DNA from: Candidatus Krumholzibacteriia bacterium
GTDB taxonomy: Bacteria; Krumholzibacteriota; Krumholzibacteriia; LZORAL124-64-63
Assembly (NCBI GenBank): GCA_016744275.1
Contig: JADGEP010000198.1
Location: forward strand, 276 to 7,171
DNA: 6,896 nt
Direction: 5' to 3'
In this document: in pieces, positions 1-6,209 of the stretch
How the letters are laid out: the number at the start of each line of letters is the position of its first letter
How positions within the stretch are numbered: position 1 is the stretch's first letter
The notes under the pieces: generated by a model
The model's database searches: none
What the model was told of the DNA's origin: nothing
What the model saw: the letters and a program-made list of their open reading frames with translations, nothing else
Program-made: the position numbers and the translations under genes

Positions 1-127
1 CCAAAGCGGTTGCCTCGGTGGTTGCGAGCGCGGCCCCATGGCCCTCCGGTATCCCGACGGCGAGTTAATGATGGGCGTGGCCCGTGAAGACCTGGAGCAA
101 ATCCTGACCGCGGCCAAGGGCGATTGA
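1..127 (+). CDS. Thioredoxin-like [2Fe-2S] ferredoxin, C-terminal part
   Basis: This is an open frame from the left edge (first full codon at base 2) to TGA at 125-127, giving 41 residues. They start QSGCLGGCERGP and end in a short helix, DLEQILTAAKGD. The CLGGC-x-x-GP pattern is what thioredoxin-fold [2Fe-2S] ferredoxins (Aquifex Fd4-like, also the NuoE subunit fold) carry around their third and fourth cluster cysteines, which are spaced C-x3-C. The strand and loop that follow (LRYPDGELMMGV) and the closing 'EDLEQIL' helix also fit. The first two cluster cysteines would lie upstream, outside the window. By family, such proteins are soluble cytosolic electron carriers. The partner cannot be told from this fragment. 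A NuoE-like subunit is the main alternative, but the short tail ending right after the helix fits a free-standing ferredoxin better. Confidence 0.75.
   Translation, partial: QSGCLGGCERGPMALRYPDGELMMGVAREDLEQILTAAKGD
116..120 (+). promoter_or_regulatory. Probable Shine-Dalgarno site (AAGGG) for the META lipoprotein
   Basis: AAGGG lies 8 nt upstream of the GTG at 129 and inside the last codons of the ferredoxin. It supports the GTG start and suggests that the two genes share one transcript with coupled translation. The match is moderate. Confidence 0.45.
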
Positions 128-128
128 C

Positions 129-563
129 GTGAAACTTGCCCTGCTTCTATTGGTCGTTGTGGCAGCATTGACCGTGGCCGGATGTTCCTACAAGGGCCCC
201 AAGACCAGCCCTGGCGTTGGGACCACCCTGGCCAACACCCACTGGAAACTGCTGAGCATCGACGGCACTGAAGTCATCACACCCGAAGGTGCCCGAGAAG
301 CCTTTGTCATCTTGCGCCCGGATTTTCGCGTGACCGGTTTTGGGGGTTGCAACACCTTCAACGGCACCTGGCAAAAAGATGGGGACCAACTCAGTGTTGG
401 TCCCCTGATGAGCACAAGAATGGCCTGCAAAGACATCGACACCGAAAGCACATTTTTAGCCAACCTGGACGGCAAGATCTTTGCCGAAATTGAAGGCGAA
501 ACCCTGAACCTGATCGGCAGCAACGGCAGCGATCTGGTTTTTCAGGCCATGTACTTTCAGTAG
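129..563 (+). CDS. META-domain (HslJ-like) lipoprotein
   Basis: The 144-residue product starts at GTG. That start is chosen because it gives a complete lipoprotein signal peptide at once: MK, then a hydrophobic stretch at residues 3-16, then the lipobox V16-A17-G18-C19. The predicted mature protein begins at lipid-modified Cys19. Ser at +2 (not Asp) would favour the outer membrane under the E. coli Lol rule. Residues about 35-142 form one META domain: W39 near 'WKLLSIDG', the GFGGCN-F-G signature at 70-79, and 'GPLMSTRMAC' at 91-100. Cys74 and Cys100 could pair. Known META proteins (HslJ of E. coli, and lipoproteins of many Gram-negatives) are linked to stress or antibiotic tolerance, but their biochemistry is poorly defined, so no activity is claimed. 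The gene follows the ferredoxin stop by 1 nt, an operon-like arrangement although one product is cytosolic and the other exported. It ends 9 nt from the convergent peptidase gene. Confidence 0.88.
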   Translation: MKLALLLLVVVAALTVAGCSYKGPKTSPGVGTTLANTHWKLLSIDGTEVITPEGAREAFVILRPDFRVTGFGGCNTFNGTWQKDGDQLSVGPLMSTRMACKDIDTESTFLANLDGKIFAEIEGETLNLIGSNGSDLVFQAMYFQ

Positions 564-572
564 ACCCGCGGT

Positions 573-3293
573 TTATCGCACCAGCACCAGGCCGGATGTC
601 TCCACCTGACCCACCGCATCTTTCAGACGCACAAAGTACGTGCCCGACGGCATCGACCGGCCGCTGTCGTCGGTGCCATCCCACCGCACTTGATGCGATC
701 CGGGAGCAAACTCGCCGGCCGCCAAATGCCGCACCATGTGCCCCCGCGCGTCGTATACATTCAGCGCGATGTCGCCGCGACGGGCCACACTGAACGGAAT
801 GATCGTCTGGGGATTAAACGGGTTGGGGTAGTTGGCCCCCAGCACGCTGCGCGCCGGCAACAAACTGTTCGGGTCCTCTGAAACCGGTGAAGCCGGCACA
901 TACGGTTCCAGCAAATGATTGGCCAGGATGTATTCCACATTGGCGATCAAGGGCGCCGTTTGCATGCGATAGGGGCGGCCACAAACCAGCGCAAAGCGGC
1001 CTCCATCAGCACGGTAAGTTCCGCCAGCAGGCGGCGCGGTCACCACGCCGGTCAGGCGCGTGCTCGGGAAGCCCGCCGTATCGTGGAACAGGGCCGTGCT
1101 ATTGACTCCGACATTGTTCAGAAATACGTCCGCCCAGCTCTGGGTGCTGATGAACGGAATGTCCACCAGGCCCGGCGCGGCGGCCACGCAATTGCTCAGC
1201 GTATTGGCCTCCTCACCGAAGGTCACGTCCAGGTAGGTGTCCAGGCCGCCGGTCAGGAATGACTGGCTCATGCGACCGAGCAGCAGCACATTGCCACCAG
1301 CTTCCAGGTACGACCGGATCGGTGTTTCGGCCCACTTGGCCAGATCGCCGGCGTAGTTGTTGCCCACCCAGATGACCGTCGAATAGTTGCCGATGATATC
1401 AGCCGGCACCGCGCCGTGCCCCAAAGGTGCAGGCACAGTCGAGGGGTAACCGCCCGTCGGGGCACTGAAGGTGTCCCAGAAAGTGATCGGCGTATTGCCC
1501 CAGAAGGCCTTGGCTTCGTAAGCGTTGGTGATCTCGGCGCCGTATGTATCCCAGCTGACGCCATTGACCAGCAGGACGCCCTGATCCAGGGAGGCGTTGG
1601 CCACGACGGTGACCGTCTGGCGCAGAATCCAATTGTCCGGATCGACCGCGATCGATTCCACGGTGCCGCTGACGGGAATCACGAAACTCTGGCTCAACTG
1701 GTCGTTTTCGACCCGCACATCGGTGGCACCCTGATCGGTCGTGATGCGCAGCGGCACCGGCATGGTGAACACACCGGCGTTGTCCTGAGTCTGCGTCAGC
1801 GTCACGGTGATCTCACCGGCGGCCGGACCGACAGCCCAACCCATTTCGTAAATGGGGAAATATTCACCGTAGATCCACTGCTGGAAAAAGGCCGTCAGAT
1901 CGCGTCCACTGACCGACTCGAGGGCAGCCTGCAAGTCCGCGGTTGTGGCCGAACCGTATTCGTGGTTGGTCCGGTAGAGTGTCACTCCTGCAAAAAAGTC
2001 GGCGTCGCCCAGCACACCGCGCAGCATGTGCACGATCCAGCTGCCTTTGTTGTAGGTTAGGTTCGAATCGAAGATGTTGTCCGTCAGAGGGTTCTCGATA
2101 AAGATCGTGCCGGGGCCATAGAAAGCCGCCGCCGCCATGTATTCCTGGTAGGTCGCGAAGTCCTGGGACTGCTCGGCCCAATAGGCTTCGCTCCAGGTGG
2201 CAAAACCTTCATTCAACCAGATGTGCCCGAAGTCGGCGCAGGTCACCATGTCGCCCCACCACTGGTGGCCCAGCTCATGGCTGATCAGGTCTTCCGACCA
2301 ACCGCCCATGCTGGTGATGGTCTGGTGTTCCATGCCGCCGCCCCAGGTGAATTCGGCGTGGCCATATTTTTCGTCCACGAAAGGGTACTCGCCATAGGCC
2401 GAGGCAAAGGCGCCGATCATCGGCACCGTCAGGCCATAGGTTGGCTGCACCGTCGTGAAGTGTTCCGGATAGACGAAGTACTGCACCTCCATCTGGTCCC
2501 CACCATCCAGCGGCGTGTACCAATCCGAGTATTGCTGATAGGGGTAGATCGCCAGAGAAACCAGATAAGTCGCCGTCGGGTAGTTGGTCTTCCAGTGGAA
2601 GGTGCGCCAGGTGCCATCATCAACATCGGACTGCAACAAACCCTGGCTCGCAACGACCTGAGAGTTGAGCACCGTCACCACGATGTCCAACGAGTCGGCC
2701 TTGTCGGTGTTCAGGTCTTTACACGGCCACCACTCCCGCGCGCCGAAAGGTTCGCTCAGGGTCCAGGTCATGGGCCGGCCAAAGGCGCTGCTCCAGCCAA
2801 AAGCCTGGCCCGCCGGATTACCGTTATAATTCACGCTCACCACCGCGGTCTCACCCTGGTTGTAGGTGCGGTCCAGGTTGATCGTCAGGATGCCGCCGCT
2901 GCGGGAAAACGTGGTCGCTGCGCCGGCTGAGGTCGCGGCCGAAACATTCATGCCGGCGTCCAGGTTCAGGTCCAGCGAACTGATAGCCGTGCCCGTCACC
3001 TCAACCGTTGTCGTGACCGATCCGATGAGGTTTTGGCTGGATGAATTGAGGGTCAGATCCAGGCCATAGTGGTGCACATCGTACTGATCCTGATTGACCG
3101 TCTTTTGAGCAGATGCCGCCAGCAGCCCTTTTGCCATTTTCTCTTTGCTTTGCGCTTCCTGCCGGCGATGGTCCAGCAGAGACTCGCGTTTCTGGTGCGG
3201 ATCGTCGCTGGCCGCGGCCCAAACAACGCCCATGGTCAAGAATACAAACGACAGCATGGCTGCGAAAAACGCGCCTCGAATTCTATAACTCAT
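573..3293 (-). CDS. Secreted M1-family metallopeptidase with GATase-like region and FlgD-like C-terminal module
   Basis: The 906-residue product has a Sec signal peptide (residues 1-27: positive start, hydrophobic core, A-x-A-like site near VWAAA), then a charged linker (29-60). The M1 peptidase part spans about 70-560. It shows the EWWPCKD segment (187-193), the exopeptidase-type GGMEH motif (319-323), the zinc site H339-E340-L-G-H343 with Glu362 exactly 18 residues on (the M1 HExxH-x18-E pattern), and a candidate transition-state Tyr414 in TYNKG. Family members cleave N-terminal residues from peptides; this one should act outside the cytoplasm. Residues about 569-798 resemble a class I glutamine-amidotransferase-like fold without an obvious catalytic cysteine. 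Residues 818-906 form a FlgD-like module. The ATG at 3293 is supported by AAGGA 6 nt upstream and by the signal peptide. All catalytic residues are present, so activity is likely. The substrate is unknown. The gene appears monocistronic and diverges from the kinase. Confidence 0.9.
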   Translation of the reverse strand: MSYRIRGAFFAAMLSFVFLTMGVVWAAASDDPHQKRESLLDHRRQEAQSKEKMAKGLLAASAQKTVNQDQYDVHHYGLDLTLNSSSQNLIGSVTTTVEVTGTAISSLDLNLDAGMNVSAATSAGAATTFSRSGGILTINLDRTYNQGETAVVSVNYNGNPAGQAFGWSSAFGRPMTWTLSEPFGAREWWPCKDLNTDKADSLDIVVTVLNSQVVASQGLLQSDVDDGTWRTFHWKTNYPTATYLVSLAIYPYQQYSDWYTPLDGGDQMEVQYFVYPEHFTTVQPTYGLTVPMIGAFASAYGEYPFVDEKYGHAEFTWGGGMEHQTITSMGGWSEDLISHELGHQWWGDMVTCADFGHIWLNEGFATWSEAYWAEQSQDFATYQEYMAAAAFYGPGTIFIENPLTDNIFDSNLTYNKGSWIVHMLRGVLGDADFFAGVTLYRTNHEYGSATTADLQAALESVSGRDLTAFFQQWIYGEYFPIYEMGWAVGPAAGEITVTLTQTQDNAGVFTMPVPLRITTDQGATDVRVENDQLSQSFVIPVSGTVESIAVDPDNWILRQTVTVVANASLDQGVLLVNGVSWDTYGAEITNAYEAKAFWGNTPITFWDTFSAPTGGYPSTVPAPLGHGAVPADIIGNYSTVIWVGNNYAGDLAKWAETPIRSYLEAGGNVLLLGRMSQSFLTGGLDTYLDVTFGEEANTLSNCVAAAPGLVDIPFISTQSWADVFLNNVGVNSTALFHDTAGFPSTRLTGVVTAPPAGGTYRADGGRFALVCGRPYRMQTAPLIANVEYILANHLLEPYVPASPVSEDPNSLLPARSVLGANYPNPFNPQTIIPFSVARRGDIALNVYDARGHMVRHLAAGEFAPGSHQVRWDGTDDSGRSMPSGTYFVRLKDAVGQVETSGLVLVR
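576..842 (-). other. FlgD-like C-terminal sorting/anchoring module
   Basis: Residues 818-906 of the peptidase. The module opens with LGANYPNPFNPQT, continues with IPFSVARRGDIALNVYDARG and the HQVRWDGTDDSGR turn, and closes with PSGTYFVRL and a final strand ending in Arg. This is the FlgD-Ig-like C-terminal module found on secreted proteins of FCB-group and Eisenbacteria-like phyla. It resembles the type IX secretion C-terminal domains of Bacteroidota and is generally taken as an export or surface-attachment signal. Whether this organism has a type IX machine cannot be seen here. Confidence 0.85.
900..1589 (-). other. Glutamine-amidotransferase-like region of the peptidase
   Basis: Residues about 569-798 of the M1 protein. 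They begin with a beta-strand (QGVLLVNGVSWDTYG) and continue with strand-helix-strand units: STVIWVGNN, then a helix leading into YLEAGGNVLLLG, and later a GRFALVCGRPYRM strand followed by the closing helix ANVEYILANHL. The pattern '-YL-x-GG-x-LLLxG' and the late 'G-R-x-x-L' strand recall GATase-1-like domains in large secreted proteins. No G-x-C-x-G nucleophile elbow is visible at the expected turn (LLLGRMSQ), so catalysis is unlikely and a binding or structural role is more plausible. The fold assignment rests on pattern recognition alone. Confidence 0.5.
2208..2342 (-). other. M1 active-site block (GGMEH to HELGH-x18-E)
   Basis: This block encodes residues 318-362 of the peptidase. GGGMEH binds the substrate N-terminus in M1 enzymes (the classic form is GAMEN). 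H339, H343 and E362 are the zinc ligands and E340 is the general base. The downstream NEGFATWSE context is typical of M1. Nothing in the block is missing or broken. Confidence 0.92.
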
Positions 3294-3299
3294 TAATTT

Positions 3300-3304
3300 T
3301 CCTT
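3300..3304 (-). promoter_or_regulatory. Shine-Dalgarno site (AAGGA) for the M1 peptidase
   Basis: On the minus strand AAGGA sits 6 nt upstream of the ATG at 3293. It confirms the start that also gives the best signal peptide. Confidence 0.75.
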
Positions 3305-3370
3305 GTGTTATGCGCTATCTGACGCCGAACAGACCAGCTGTTGGACCACCATCGCCCCCGCGAACATCTC

Positions 3371-3400
3371 ATTATACAGCAAACATGGGTATGAGATCAA
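3371..3400 (-). promoter_or_regulatory. Candidate sigma-70-type promoter for the M1 peptidase
   Basis: Read on the minus strand, TTGATC (3400-3395) is followed after 18 nt by a perfect TATAAT (3376-3371). The -35 box matches the TTGACA consensus at its first four positions. Transcription would start near 3364, leaving a leader of about 70 nt before the ATG. A perfect -10 box in GC-rich DNA within the only intergenic gap is suggestive, but the promoter rules of this organism are unknown. Confidence 0.5.
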
Positions 3401-3511
3401 TAGACAGGGCCCTCAATGTGTCCCAAGCCCTTCGCCTGACCATATTGAAGGATGTCATTCGTTTGATATTGGAGTATTGTAGTCTTCATTGATTTCCCAC
3501 ACTGCTGATGC

Positions 3512-3518
3512 AAAAGGA
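3512..3518 (+). promoter_or_regulatory. Shine-Dalgarno site (AAAAGGA) deciding the kinase start
   Basis: AAAAGGA ends 6 nt before the ATG at 3525. The frame stays open upstream to a TTG at 3489, but that TTG has no comparable site at a proper distance, and the extra 12 residues would be encoded across this Shine-Dalgarno sequence. The ATG is therefore preferred. Confidence 0.75.
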
Positions 3519-3524
3519 TGGCCC

Positions 3525-6146
3525 ATGTCCCAGGACCCGACCGACGATTCCGAGCTTCCCCAGGACCCGGACGCCACTTTGGGTCCAGACATCCCGATGG
3601 ATCCAGACGCCACCATCGCTGCCGGCCCCGCCGACCCCGCCGCGGTCGCGGACCATCCTGGTGTCATCGGTCCCTACCGCATTGGTCGGCGCCTCGGCGA
3701 AGGCGGCATGGGCGAAGTTTTTCTGGCCGAACAAACCGAACCCATCAAAAGATCAGTCGCCCTGAAAATCATCAAACCCGGCATGGATACCCGGGCGGTG
3801 GTGGCGCGCTTCGAGTTGGAGCGGCAAACTCTCGCGCTGATGAACCATCCCGGGATCGCGCGGGTGTACGACGCCGGACAAACCGAACAGGGACGACCCT
3901 ACTTCGTCATGGAGTTTGTCGAAGGTGTTCCTATCAACCACTACTGCGATTCCAAACGATTGACGACGCGGCAACGTCTGGCCTTGGTGATGGACGTTTG
4001 CACAGCCGTGCAACACGCCCACCAAAAGGCCGTGATTCATCGGGATCTCAAACCGGGCAACATCCTGATCACCGAAATTGATGGCAAGCCTATGCCCAAG
4101 GTGATCGATTTTGGCATTGCTCGCGCCACCGAACAGCGCGATGCCGAGCGCACCATGTTCACCCAGGTCGGCCATGTGATCGGCACACCGGCCTACATGA
4201 GCCCTGAACAAACGGACCCGACCAACTCGGATATCGATACGCGTACCGACATCTATTCCCTGGGTGTTGTGCTCTACGAATTGCTGGTGGGGTTGACTCC
4301 GTTTGATACCGCGTCGGTGTACTCGGCGGGCTACGAAGCAATCATGAAATTCGTGCGCGAACAGGAGGCACCCCGACCCAGCCTGCGGCTCCAACACAGC
4401 GCCGCCCACACCACCGGCGTGGCCAAACGGCACCATACGGAATCTGGCAAATTGGTGCGCACCCTGCAGGGGGACCTGGACTGGATCCTGCTCAAGGCCC
4501 TGGAGAAAGACCGCGGTCGGCGCTACGAAACCGCCAACGCCCTGGCCATGGACATCCGGCGGTATCTGAATGACGAGCCGGTTTTGGCCAGCCCCCCAAG
4601 TGCTGGCTATCTCGCCCGCAAATTCGTGAAACGACATCGCGGTGGAGTCATCGTGGGGGCCCTGACAGCAGTGGTTTTGGTGGCCTTTGCCCTCACCACT
4701 TCGTTGCAGAATAGGGTGATCAGGCAGGAACGCGATCGCGCCGAACTGGAGAGCGCCAAGGCCACCGCCTTGACCGATTTCATGGGAGAAATGCTGGTTT
4801 CGGTAGACCCGTGGGCCAGCGGCGAACATGACCTGACAGTGGCCGAGGCCATGGACCGATCCCGGGCCGGGGTGGATTCGGTATTTGCGGCTCAACCGCT
4901 GGTGGCCGCCGAAATGCACGCCACGATGGGGCAAGCCTACCTGGGCCTGCAAAAGTTGACCGAAGCCGAGGAGGAAGTGCGCCTGGGCTTGGAACTGCGC
5001 ACCGCGGCGCTGGGTCCGGATCACGAGGACGTGGCCGACGGTTGGCTTTTTCTGGCGCGGATTCAACGGTTCAACGTGCAATCGAAAGAGGCCATCGACA
5101 GCGGGCGGGAATCGGTCCGCATCCGCGAATTGCATTTGCCCGCGGACGATCCCCAACGGTTGATCGGGTACGCCGATCTGATTGAAAACTATGTCCAGGA
5201 CCGGCAATTCGTTCCCGCCGATTCGATGCTGAGCCTGGTGGACAACATCATTGCCGGGTCCCAGGATGATTTGCGGGCCCACGCCGCAGCCATGCTGAAC
5301 TTACGCGCCCGCATAGCCAGCGAAGAAAGAACGGACTTGGCCGCGGCCGACTCGCTCTATGTGGAGTCCATCCGGTTGTTGCGCGCCAAGGATCCGGATG
5401 CGCCGTTGCTTACGGTGTACCTCAACAATGCGGCCGTCAATCAGATGACGATGCAGGACTATGTCAAAGCGGAAGCCACCTACGGTGACGCCCTCGCCAT
5501 GATCGAACGCCAGTTTGGCACGGATCACCCGAAGTACGCTTTGGTTTTGGAAAACCTGGGCGGGATCGCATTTCGCCAGGGCAATTACGACGAATGCCTG
5601 GCCAATCTGAATCGTGTGAAGGAAATCCGGTCCAGCAACATGGGAGACACTCACCCCACGGTATTGCGCACCATGCTGAACATGGCGACGGTTGCGAGCG
5701 CGAGCGGAAATCCGGAAAAAGCGGTAGAAATCTTTGACGAGGTGCTGCCCCGCCTGATCTCGGTCAATGGCGAAGACCACCTCGACACAGCCACAACCTT
5801 ACGCAATTTGGGCTTGGCCCAGGACAAACTCGAACGGTTCGACGAAGCGGCGGCGACCTTCCAGCGGTCCCGCCGGGCCTACGTCAAACTCGTCGGCGAA
5901 AAACACCACCAGACGGCCCGCACGGACAGCGACTTGGCCTTGACCCGCATGAAACAAGGCCGCTGGCAGGAAGCCGAGTTCCTGGCACTGCGTGGGTTTG
6001 ATGTTTTTATCGAGGTGCTGGAGCCTGGCGATGTTCGCATTGGCCATGTGGCCAAGAACCTCGTCCGCATTTATGAAGAATTGGACCAACCGCAGGCAGC
6101 GGAAAAATTCCGAGCGCACGTTCTGTCTCAGAAACCCTCTGAATAG
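3525..6146 (+). CDS. Transmembrane Ser/Thr protein kinase (PknB-type) with C-terminal TPR array
   Basis: The product has 873 residues. Residues 1-48 are an acidic, Pro/Asp-rich tail in which DPDAT occurs twice (14-18, 26-30). The kinase domain spans about 51-347: Gly loop GEGGMGEV (58-65), Lys81 in VALK, HRDLKPGN with catalytic Asp174 and Asn179, DFG at 195-197, and GTPAYMSPE (220-228) closing the activation segment. All key residues are present, so it should be an active Hanks-type kinase. The segment around 301-350 (GDLDWILLKALEKDRGRRYETA) is typical of the long kinases of Planctomycetes, Gemmatimonadota and related groups. One membrane helix lies at about 373-394 after KFVKRHRGG, placing the kinase in the cytoplasm and the C-terminal half outside. 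A charged, probably helical stretch (395-415) leads to TPRs at 459-873. The TPRs may sense a ligand or partner protein, but no target is visible. The gene ends in tandem TAG stops. Confidence 0.92.
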   Translation: MSQDPTDDSELPQDPDATLGPDIPMDPDATIAAGPADPAAVADHPGVIGPYRIGRRLGEGGMGEVFLAEQTEPIKRSVALKIIKPGMDTRAVVARFELERQTLALMNHPGIARVYDAGQTEQGRPYFVMEFVEGVPINHYCDSKRLTTRQRLALVMDVCTAVQHAHQKAVIHRDLKPGNILITEIDGKPMPKVIDFGIARATEQRDAERTMFTQVGHVIGTPAYMSPEQTDPTNSDIDTRTDIYSLGVVLYELLVGLTPFDTASVYSAGYEAIMKFVREQEAPRPSLRLQHSAAHTTGVAKRHHTESGKLVRTLQGDLDWILLKALEKDRGRRYETANALAMDIRRYLNDEPVLASPPSAGYLARKFVKRHRGGVIVGALTAVVLVAFALTTSLQNRVIRQERDRAELESAKATALTDFMGEMLVSVDPWASGEHDLTVAEAMDRSRAGVDSVFAAQPLVAAEMHATMGQAYLGLQKLTEAEEEVRLGLELRTAALGPDHEDVADGWLFLARIQRFNVQSKEAIDSGRESVRIRELHLPADDPQRLIGYADLIENYVQDRQFVPADSMLSLVDNIIAGSQDDLRAHAAAMLNLRARIASEERTDLAAADSLYVESIRLLRAKDPDAPLLTVYLNNAAVNQMTMQDYVKAEATYGDALAMIERQFGTDHPKYALVLENLGGIAFRQGNYDECLANLNRVKEIRSSNMGDTHPTVLRTMLNMATVASASGNPEKAVEIFDEVLPRLISVNGEDHLDTATTLRNLGLAQDKLERFDEAAATFQRSRRAYVKLVGEKHHQTARTDSDLALTRMKQGRWQEAEFLALRGFDVFIEVLEPGDVRIGHVAKNLVRIYEELDQPQAAEKFRAHVLSQKPSE
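4899..6143 (+). repeat. Ten in-phase 42-residue TPRs (126-nt period)
   Basis: Residues 459-873 of the kinase divide into ten units of exactly 42 residues (the last has 37) starting at 459, 501, 543, 585, 627, 669, 711, 753, 795 and 837, with no insertion or deletion. Position 23 of the unit is Ala in nine units and Cys in the sixth. Position 11 is Gly or Ala in eight. The unit ends in the [GD]-x-[DT]-H turn: His500, His668, His710, His752 and His794, all multiples of 42 apart. This is the 42-residue TPR type (kinesin-light-chain-like, TPR_10/TPR_12), with helix pairs and a longer loop than the 34-residue TPR. Units 2-4 are the most diverged at the loop. Identity between units is low at both protein and DNA level, so this is an old array, not a recent DNA duplication. 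Confidence 0.88.
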
Positions 6147-6147
6147 T

Positions 6148-6179
6148 AGGGCGGACCCGGCCGAAGCCGAACCCGCCCT
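6148..6179 (-). terminator. Hairpin with UUCG loop downstream of the RND gene
   Basis: In minus-strand RNA the 32 nt fold into AGGGCGG-GUU-CGGC, the loop UUCG, then GCCG-GGU-CCGCCCU. This is a continuous 14-bp stem in which the middle three pairs are G-U wobbles, capped by a cUUCGg tetraloop, a known extra-stable loop. In plus-strand RNA the middle three positions become A-C mismatches and the loop becomes CGAA. The hairpin starts 31 nt past the RND stop and 1 nt past the kinase stop. There is no U-run after the stem on either strand, so a classic intrinsic terminator is not complete. It may instead protect 3' ends or aid a factor-dependent stop. It probably serves the RND transcript and perhaps both. 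Confidence 0.6.
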
Positions 6180-6209
6180 GTCGGGGGATTGTGATTATCA
6201 GTCCAGGCA

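Larger units (their letters stand above)
3294..3524. other. Divergent intergenic region between peptidase and kinase genes
   Basis: 231 nt separate the two start codons. The region is visibly more AT-rich than its flanks, especially 3365-3410 and 3440-3500. It holds the minus-strand promoter candidate and both ribosome-binding sites. In the peptidase-side leader a small hairpin is possible at 3325-3344 (AACAG/CTGTT stem plus two outer C-G pairs around one bulged base, 5-nt loop). On the kinase side an imperfect direct repeat, ATATTGAAGGAT at 3442-3453 and ATATTGGAGTAT at 3466-3477 (9 of 12 identical, 24 nt apart), might be a regulator site. I could not find a convincing -35/-10 pair for the kinase gene. 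Confidence 0.6.

Noticed and set aside
20..32. A GGTTGCGAGCGCG string that recurs near 5691 in the kinase gene
   Set aside because: It is a short GC-rich match in two unrelated coding frames with no flanking similarity. Chance is the simplest explanation.
512..542. GATCG...CGATC inverted repeat followed by TTTTT near the end of the lipoprotein gene
   Set aside because: It has only a 5-bp stem with a 13-nt loop and lies inside coding sequence. The adjacent GGCAGC repeat is explained by the encoded GSNGS. It is too weak to call a terminator.
2223..2930. A 235-codon plus-strand frame inside the peptidase gene (and a similar one at 1416-2060)
   Set aside because: These are shadows of the real minus-strand gene. 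Their sequence is rich in Arg, Gly and His without recognisable motifs, and the peptidase active site lies across them.
3445..3480. TTGAAG with downstream TATTGT as a kinase promoter
   Set aside because: The spacing is 24 nt and no alternative -10 sits at 16-18 nt, so it does not form a credible sigma-70 pair.
3489..3524. Upstream TTG start for the kinase, adding 12 residues
   Set aside because: The ATG at 3525 has AAAAGGA at 6-nt spacing. The extra residues would be encoded by that very site.
3753..5282. A 509-codon open frame on the minus strand, antisense to the kinase
   Set aside because: It lies fully inside a kinase with all motifs intact. Its translation is low in complexity and rich in His/Gly/Gln, shows no domain and has no ribosome-binding site that I noticed. 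Long antisense frames are expected in GC-rich genes.
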